A stretch of DNA of 64,000 nucleotides, taken from assembly GCF_003609835.1 (NCBI RefSeq), contig NZ_AP017898.1, positions 1,054,001 through 1,118,000 of the forward strand. Direction: 5' to 3'. Made by a program: the position numbers and the translations under genes. The DNA comes from Sphingopyxis sp. FD7 (lineage in GTDB: Bacteria > Pseudomonadota > Alphaproteobacteria > Sphingomonadales > Sphingomonadaceae). The notes beneath the pieces were generated by a model. That model was not told the origin of the DNA and did not search any database. It saw only the letters and a program-made list of their open reading frames with translations. Below are positions 59,249-64,000 of the stretch, one piece after another (the first letter of the stretch is position 1; each line of letters opens with the position of its first letter).

Positions 59249-60976
59249 ATGACCCTGTTCCGCCGCTTTTCCGACCATATTGATGCCGCGCTCGATGCGC
59301 TTGCCGCCCGCGACGCCATCCCCGCCGGACTCGACCGTTCGGCGGTCAGCGTCGAGCCGCCGCGCGACGCAGCGCATGGCGACATTGCCACCAATGCGGC
59401 GATGGTGCTCGCCAAACCGGCGGGCATGAACCCGCGCGCGCTCGCCGAACTGCTGGTGGCCGAACTCGCCGCGCTGGACGAGGTCGTCGAGGCGAGCGTG
59501 GCCGGGCCGGGTTTCATCAACCTGCGCCTCGCCGACGACAGCTGGCGCGACGAACTGGCGCTGATTCACGAGCTGCGCGCCGATTATGGCCGCTCGCAGA
59601 TGGGGCGGGGACGGCGCGTCAATGTCGAATATGTCTCGGCGAATCCCACGGGGCCGATGCATGTCGGCCATTGCCGCGGGGCGGTGGTCGGCGATGCGCT
59701 CGCGGCGCTGCTCGAATATGCGGGGCACGAGGTGATCCGCGAATATTATGTCAACGACGCGGGGGCGCAGGTGGATGTCCTGGCGCGTTCAGTCCATATG
59801 CGCTACCGCGAGGCGCTGGGCGAAGATATTGGCGCCATTCCCGAGGGCCTTTATCCGGGCGACTATCTGATTCCCGTTGGCCAGAAGCTGGCCGCCGAGC
59901 ATGGCGACCGTTTCGTTGCGGCGCCCGAAAGCGCGTGGCTCGGCCTGTTCCGCGCCGAGGCGGTCGGTGCGATGATGGACATGATCCGCGCCGATCTTGC
60001 GAAGCTCGGCATCCATCACGATCTCTTCTCGTCCGAAGCCGAGCTTCAGGCGGCCGGGAAGCCCGCGGCGGCCGAAAAATGGCTGCGCGAACAGGGGCTG
60101 GTCTACGACGGCATTCTGGAAGCGCCGAAGGGCGAAACGCCCGAAGACTGGGAGCCGGTCGAGCTGCCGCTGTTCCGCTCGACGCAGTTTGGCGACGATC
60201 AGGATCGCCCGATCCGGAAATCGGACGGCAGCTGGACCTATTTCGGCGCCGACCTCGCCTATCATTTCCAGAAAAGCGAAACGGCCGACGAACTCATCGA
60301 CATATGGGGCGCCGATCATGCCGGGACGGTCAAGCGGATCAAGGCCGCGGTCGCGGCGTTGACCGGCGGCAAGACGCGTTTCGACGTCAAGCTGGTGCAG
60401 ATGGTTCGCCTGCTCAAAAATGGCGAGCCGTTCAAGATGTCGAAACGCGCCGGCAATTTCGTCACGCTGGCCGATGTCGTCGACGAGGTCGGCAAGGATG
60501 CGGTGCGTTTCACCATGTTGACGCGCAAGGCCGACGCGCAGATGGATTTCGACTTTGCCAAGGTCGTCGAGGCGTCGCGCGACAATCCCGTCTGGTATCT
60601 GCAATATGCCAATGCGCGGATTGCGCGGTTGCGCAAGAAGGCGACGGATGCGGGGATCCTGCTTCCCGCCCCGGCGGCCGGGCGGCTGGGTGCAAATGAA
60701 TTGGCGCTCGTCAAACTGCTGGCGCAATTCCCGCGGATCGTCGAGGCGGCGGCCTATGCGCGCGAACCGCACCGGATCGCCTTCTATCTGGCCGATGTCG
60801 CAGCGGCCTTTCACGCCTGGTACAATCTGGGCAACGACGATCCCGCGGCGCGCATCGTGCTCGATAATGACCCCGAATTGACCGCGACGCGCCTTTATTT
60901 GGCCGATGGAATCGGGCAGATCATCCGCAACGGGCTGCAACTCATGGGGGTTGAGGCGCTCGAGGAGATGAACTGA
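59249..60976 (+). CDS. argS: Arginyl-tRNA synthetase
   Basis: Class I synthetase charging tRNA-Arg; 575 aa, normal length. An ArgS-specific N-terminal domain is at about 1-100; the HIGH motif is H138-V-G-H141 in ANPTGPMHVGHCRGAVVGD; WTYFGADLAYHFQKSE and WGADHAGTVKRIKAA are catalytic-domain signatures; the KMSKS region is FKMSKRAGNFVTLADVV; DALR anticodon domain at the C-terminus (RIVEAAAYAREPHRIAFYLADVAAAFHAWYN). Its stop overlaps the start of the SPOR gene by one base (TGATG). Confidence 0.98.
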   Translation: MTLFRRFSDHIDAALDALAARDAIPAGLDRSAVSVEPPRDAAHGDIATNAAMVLAKPAGMNPRALAELLVAELAALDEVVEASVAGPGFINLRLADDSWRDELALIHELRADYGRSQMGRGRRVNVEYVSANPTGPMHVGHCRGAVVGDALAALLEYAGHEVIREYYVNDAGAQVDVLARSVHMRYREALGEDIGAIPEGLYPGDYLIPVGQKLAAEHGDRFVAAPESAWLGLFRAEAVGAMMDMIRADLAKLGIHHDLFSSEAELQAAGKPAAAEKWLREQGLVYDGILEAPKGETPEDWEPVELPLFRSTQFGDDQDRPIRKSDGSWTYFGADLAYHFQKSETADELIDIWGADHAGTVKRIKAAVAALTGGKTRFDVKLVQMVRLLKNGEPFKMSKRAGNFVTLADVVDEVGKDAVRFTMLTRKADAQMDFDFAKVVEASRDNPVWYLQYANARIARLRKKATDAGILLPAPAAGRLGANELALVKLLAQFPRIVEAAAYAREPHRIAFYLADVAAAFHAWYNLGNDDPAARIVLDNDPELTATRLYLADGIGQIIRNGLQLMGVEALEEMN

Positions 60977-61701
60977 TGGCCGGTAACGATGATGCGCAAC
61001 GCCGCGACGACGGGCTGGGGCTCGACGATGAGGGCCGACTGCCCTGGCTCGAGGCCGCCGATGGCTTCGACGAGGATGGCGAGGTGTCGCCCGCGCGCCT
61101 GCTGATCATGGTGCTCGGCGGCCTGTTGCTGATCGGCGCGGTGCTCGGCGGGCTGTGGTGGATCCAGAATGGCGGCGCGCGCGGCAAGGGCGAGCTGATC
61201 GTCGCCGAAAAGGGCGACTATAAGATCGCTCCCAAGAGCGACGGCGCGAAGACGTTCGAAGGCGAGGGCGACGCCAGCTTCTCCGCCAGCGAAGGGGCGG
61301 CGCCGGCGGGCAAGGTCGATCCGTCGCGAATGCCCGAAGAGCCGGCCGTGACGATGGCGGAGCGCGATGCCGCCGCGAAGCAGGCGAAGGTGCCGGCTGC
61401 AGCGGCGAAGGCGGCGCCCAAGGCGCCTGCAAAGACGACGGCAGCGCCCGAACCGGCGTCGCCGAGCGGCGCCATGATCCAGCTGGGAGCGTTCAGCAGC
61501 GAAGGCGCCGCGACGAAGGCCTGGACGAACCTGTCGAAGCGTTTTGCCTATCTCGCCGAACTCGATCGGGTGATTTCGCCCGTCAAGGTCGGATCGGGCA
61601 CTATCTATCGTTTGCGCGTTCCCGCAGGAACGACCGCCAACGCCTCGAATCTATGCGGAAAACTGCGCGTCGCTGGTGAAAATTGCGTCATCGTCCGCTG
61701 A
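60976..61701 (+). CDS. SPOR domain-containing membrane protein
   Basis: A 241-aa single-pass inner-membrane protein. Cytoplasmic acidic N-terminus (DDGLGLDDEGRLPWLEAADGFDEDGEVSP), one helix at about 36-58 (LLIMVLGGLLLIGAVLGGLWWI), an Ala/Pro-rich linker, and a SPOR domain at about 160-241 (SGAMIQLGAFSSEGAATKAWTNLSKRF ... NLCGKLRVAGENCVIVR) which in known cases binds denuded peptidoglycan at the septum. The start overlaps the argS stop. argS, SPOR, nagZ, scpA and scpB are all on one strand, likely one transcript in part. Confidence 0.93.
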   Translation: MAGNDDAQRRDDGLGLDDEGRLPWLEAADGFDEDGEVSPARLLIMVLGGLLLIGAVLGGLWWIQNGGARGKGELIVAEKGDYKIAPKSDGAKTFEGEGDASFSASEGAAPAGKVDPSRMPEEPAVTMAERDAAAKQAKVPAAAAKAAPKAPAKTTAAPEPASPSGAMIQLGAFSSEGAATKAWTNLSKRFAYLAELDRVISPVKVGSGTIYRLRVPAGTTANASNLCGKLRVAGENCVIVR

Positions 61702-61808
61702 ATCGCCCCGCTTGGCCGCAGACTCCGTTGGTGCAATCGCGCGGCTGTGGCATGATCGCCGCTGTGGCCGTCGTGGGCGGGGCGGCGGCCGATGGAGGTT
61801 GACGCACG

Positions 61809-62816
61809 ATGATTCCGGCGATTTTCGGCCTGTCCGGGCTGACCCTGACCGACGATGAGCGCGCTTTCTTTCGCGATTGCGCGCCCTCGGGCTATATATT
61901 GTTCGGGCGGAATATCGAGAACCGCGACCAGCTCCGTCGTCTGACAGACGAACTGCGCAGCCTCGACGGGCGGAGCAACCTGCCGATCCTGATCGACCAG
62001 GAAGGCGGCCGCGTTGCGCGCATGAAGGAACCGGAATGGCCCGCCTTTCCGAGCGGCGCCGCCTTTGACGCGCTTTATGAGCGCGCGCCCGCCAGCGCGA
62101 TCGAGGCGGCGCGCCTCAATGCGATGGCGCTCGCGGCGATGCTGGCCGAAGTCGGCATCACGGTCGACTGCCTGCCGCTCCTCGATGTGCGCCAGCCGGG
62201 CGCAAGCGACGTGATCGGCGACCGCGCGCTCGGCAGCGAGCCGATGCGCGTCGCCGCGCTCGGACGCGCCATTCTGGGCGGCTTGCAGGCGGGCGGCGTT
62301 GTCGGCATCGTCAAACATATTCCCGGCCATGGCCGCGCGCTGCTCGACACGCACGAAGCCCTGCCGACGGTTACCGCCTCCGATCGCGAGCTTCAGTCCG
62401 ACCTTGCTCCCTTTGCCGCGCTGCGCGATGCGGCGATGGCGATGACTTGCCACGTCATTTTCGCGGCATGGGATCCCGACCGGCCCGCAACGCTTTCACC
62501 GACCGTCATCGACAGTGTGATCCGCCAACGCATCGGTTTTCACGGCCTGTTGTTGACCGACGATCTCGACATGAAGGCGCTGTCGGGCGACGTGCCTTCG
62601 CGCGCGGTTGAGGCAATCGCGGCAGGGTGCGACATCGCGCTCAACTGCTGGGCGCGGATGGACGACATGATCGGTATCGCCAATCGGCTCGACCCGATCA
62701 GCACCGTATCGCGCGCAAGGCTTGAAGGCGCGATGGACCGAATCGGGGGCGTGCGCGACGAAGGCGAGTTCGCCGCGCTCGTCGATCAGCGTGACGCGCT
62801 TCTGGCGATGGCCTGA
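61809..62816 (+). CDS. nagZ: Beta-N-acetylhexosaminidase (GH3)
   Basis: Removes terminal GlcNAc from cell-wall fragments in the cytoplasm during murein recycling. The 335-aa protein has DQEGGRVARMKEPEWPAFPS near 59-78 (sugar site), KHIPGHGRALLDTHEALP near 164-181 (acid/base His and Asp) and LLTDDLDMKALSG near 240 (nucleophile Asp). Length and motifs are typical of NagZ. It is 107 bases after the SPOR gene and 7 bases before scpA. Confidence 0.97.
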   Translation: MIPAIFGLSGLTLTDDERAFFRDCAPSGYILFGRNIENRDQLRRLTDELRSLDGRSNLPILIDQEGGRVARMKEPEWPAFPSGAAFDALYERAPASAIEAARLNAMALAAMLAEVGITVDCLPLLDVRQPGASDVIGDRALGSEPMRVAALGRAILGGLQAGGVVGIVKHIPGHGRALLDTHEALPTVTASDRELQSDLAPFAALRDAAMAMTCHVIFAAWDPDRPATLSPTVIDSVIRQRIGFHGLLLTDDLDMKALSGDVPSRAVEAIAAGCDIALNCWARMDDMIGIANRLDPISTVSRARLEGAMDRIGGVRDEGEFAALVDQRDALLAMA

Positions 62817-62823
62817 CGCGCCG

Positions 62824-63609
62824 ATGGAGGGGCTGTCGCTCCCGTTCGACATGGCGCCGCCGCCGGCGACCCGCGACGACGCGCTGCAATTGTCGCTTGA
62901 AAGCTGGGAAGGTCCGCTCGACCTGCTGCTCGCGCTCGCGCGTAGCCAGAAGGTCGATCTCAAGCAAATATCGATCCTGGCACTGGTCGAACAATATCTG
63001 CGCTTCATCGCCGAAGCGCGCGAGCTCAAGCTGGAGGTGGCGGCCGATTATCTGGTGATGGCCGCATGGCTCGCCTATCTCAAATCGGCCCTGTTGCTGC
63101 CCAAGGATCCGCTCGAAGAGCCGTCGCCCGACGAACTCGCACTGCGGCTGCAACTCAGGCTCCAGCGGCTTGCGGCGATGCGCGAGGCGGCGGCGCGCCT
63201 GCTCGCGCGCGACCGCATCGGCCGCGACGTCTTCTTGCGTCCGCGACCCGAGGGGCTGCGCGACGTGAAGCGGCGGCGCTGGGATGCCAGCCTTTATGAC
63301 CTCCTCGCCGCTTACGGGCAGGTGAAGCTGCGCTCCGAGCCGGTGGTCCATATGGTGTCGCGGCGCCCCGTCGTCACGCTCGACGCCGCGCTTCATCATC
63401 TCGAACGGATGCTGGGCGTCAAGCTCGACTGGGGCGAGCTGGCCGATTTCCTGCCCGCCGACTATCAAGGGCCACTCCGCCGCTCGGCGATCGCGTCGAG
63501 CTTCGTTGCGGCGCTCGAACTGGCGCGGCAGGGCCGGGTCGATTTGCGGCAGGAGGGAGCATTCGAGCCGCTCTATCTAAGGACGGCGACAGGGGGGCAG
63601 GGGGCATGA
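62824..63609 (+). CDS. scpA: Segregation and condensation protein A
   Basis: Kleisin subunit of the SMC-ScpAB condensin complex that compacts the chromosome. The 261-aa protein has the ScpA N-terminal SLESWEGPLDLLLALARSQKVDLKQISILALVEQYLRFI (25-63), which binds the SMC neck, and a C-terminal winged-helix part (KLDWGELADFLPADYQGPLRRSAIASSFVAALELARQGRVDLRQEGAFEPLYL). The start is at 62824, 7 bases after nagZ stops; the open frame upstream lies within nagZ. It overlaps scpB by 4 bases. Confidence 0.95.
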   Translation: MEGLSLPFDMAPPPATRDDALQLSLESWEGPLDLLLALARSQKVDLKQISILALVEQYLRFIAEARELKLEVAADYLVMAAWLAYLKSALLLPKDPLEEPSPDELALRLQLRLQRLAAMREAAARLLARDRIGRDVFLRPRPEGLRDVKRRRWDASLYDLLAAYGQVKLRSEPVVHMVSRRPVVTLDAALHHLERMLGVKLDWGELADFLPADYQGPLRRSAIASSFVAALELARQGRVDLRQEGAFEPLYLRTATGGQGA

Positions 63610-64000
63610 TCGACGATCTGGAGCGCGCGATCGAGGCGATGCTTTTTGCCAGCGACGAGCCGCTCGACGCGCGCCAGCTTGCCGGTCGGCTCGGCGACGA
63701 AATGACGCCGGGACAGGTGAGGGCGATCATCGAAACCATCGCCGCGCGCCATGCGGGGAGCGGCATCGAACTCGTCGAACGCGGCGGGCACTGGCATTTC
63801 CAGACGCCCGCGGATCTGGCGCATCTGCTCCGCCGCGAACGCGACGACCCACGCAAATTGTCCCGCGCCGCCGCCGAGGTGCTCGCGATCGTCGCCTATC
63901 ACGAACCCGTCAGCCGTGCGGAGATCGAGGCGATCCGCGGCGTCCAGACGTCGAAGGGCACGCTCGACGTGCTGATGGAGGCCGAATGGATCGCTCCGGC
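63606..64000 (+). CDS. scpB: Segregation and condensation protein B, 3' end outside window
   Basis: Winged-helix partner of ScpA in the condensin complex. The first 131 residues are present: MIDDLERAIEAMLFASDEPLDARQLAGRLG begins the first winged helix, and LSRAAAEVLAIVAYHEPVSRAEIEAIRGVQTSKGTLDVLMEA the second; full proteins have 170-220 residues. The ATG overlaps the scpA stop (ATGA), so the two are coupled. Confidence 0.95.
   Translation, partial: MIDDLERAIEAMLFASDEPLDARQLAGRLGDEMTPGQVRAIIETIAARHAGSGIELVERGGHWHFQTPADLAHLLRRERDDPRKLSRAAAEVLAIVAYHEPVSRAEIEAIRGVQTSKGTLDVLMEAEWIAP

Overview
The window is high-GC alphaproteobacterial DNA. It is most likely from a sphingomonad, and Sphingopyxis or a close relative is my best guess. 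This rests on the gene repertoire (ispH-thrB-rnhA order, scpA-scpB after nagZ and a SPOR protein, Caulobacter-type Tad pilus genes, TonB receptor with FecI/FecR) and on the dense palindromic intergenic repeats. Species identity is inferred, not shown. Most of the window reads as chromosomal; one short stretch (6.6-9.0 kb) carries mobile DNA.

Layout. 1-5.4 kb: 3' part of an M16 zinc protease, a hypothetical gene, bacterioferritin (bfr) with its small ferredoxin partner (bfd, 57 aa), then purS-purQ. 5.4-6.5 kb: a small membrane protein and a queuosine-precursor transporter. 6.6-9.0 kb: a broken tRNA-Arg, an intact tRNA-Arg(TCT), a complete IS3-family element inserted in an IS481-family transposase that already carries a small palindromic insertion, and tRNA-Ser(CGA). 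9-14.5 kb: a secreted propeller-amidohydrolase divergent from a CoA-transferase, with a perfect 22-bp palindrome between them, and a YghU-type glutathione transferase. 14.7-17.8 kb: TadE- and TadG-like proteins and a Phd/YefM-PAS fusion. 17.9-20.4 kb: an acyl-CoA dehydrogenase pair of pimeloyl-CoA dehydrogenase type. 20.5-28 kb: a FecI-FecR-TonB receptor signalling unit next to a 1071-aa autotransporter. 28-29 kb: glucokinase.

29.5-44.2 kb is a large polyamine uptake and breakdown region: a PuuD-like hydrolase and a putrescine-type aminotransferase on the plus strand; then, on the minus strand, a glutamine-synthetase-like enzyme, a PuuB-like oxidase, an aminotransferase, a second glutamine-synthetase-like enzyme and the PotF-PotH-PotI-PotG transporter; and a third aminotransferase divergent from these. 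Putrescine would be imported by Pot proteins, gamma-glutamylated, oxidised or transaminated, and released by PuuD. No PuuC-type aldehyde dehydrogenase and no regulator gene is present. The DUF808 membrane protein gene sits inside the region without an obvious link.

44.4-47.3 kb: a sensor histidine kinase, a short Tat-signal protein and a fumarylacetoacetase-family hydrolase. 47.3-54.4 kb: a Tad pilus operon (cpaA-cpaB-cpaC-cpaD-cpaE-tadB-tadC, minus strand) that lacks the CpaF/TadA ATPase gene at its usual place between cpaE and tadB, and also lacks a flp pilin gene. 54.5-64 kb: a FAD oxidoreductase, a YegP-like protein, rnhA-thrB-ispH, a lipoprotein, then argS, a SPOR protein, nagZ, scpA and the start of scpB, which runs off the end.

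Two families of intergenic palindromic repeats recur: one built on TCATCCCGGCGAAGGCCGG (five places) and one built on GTCGAGCGAAGTCGAGACG (three places). No rRNA, CRISPR array or prophage was seen. The best candidates for something not already described are the Phd/YefM-PAS fusion, the ATPase-less Tad cluster, the layered tRNA/IS scar, and the repeats whose core is inverted relative to shared flanks.
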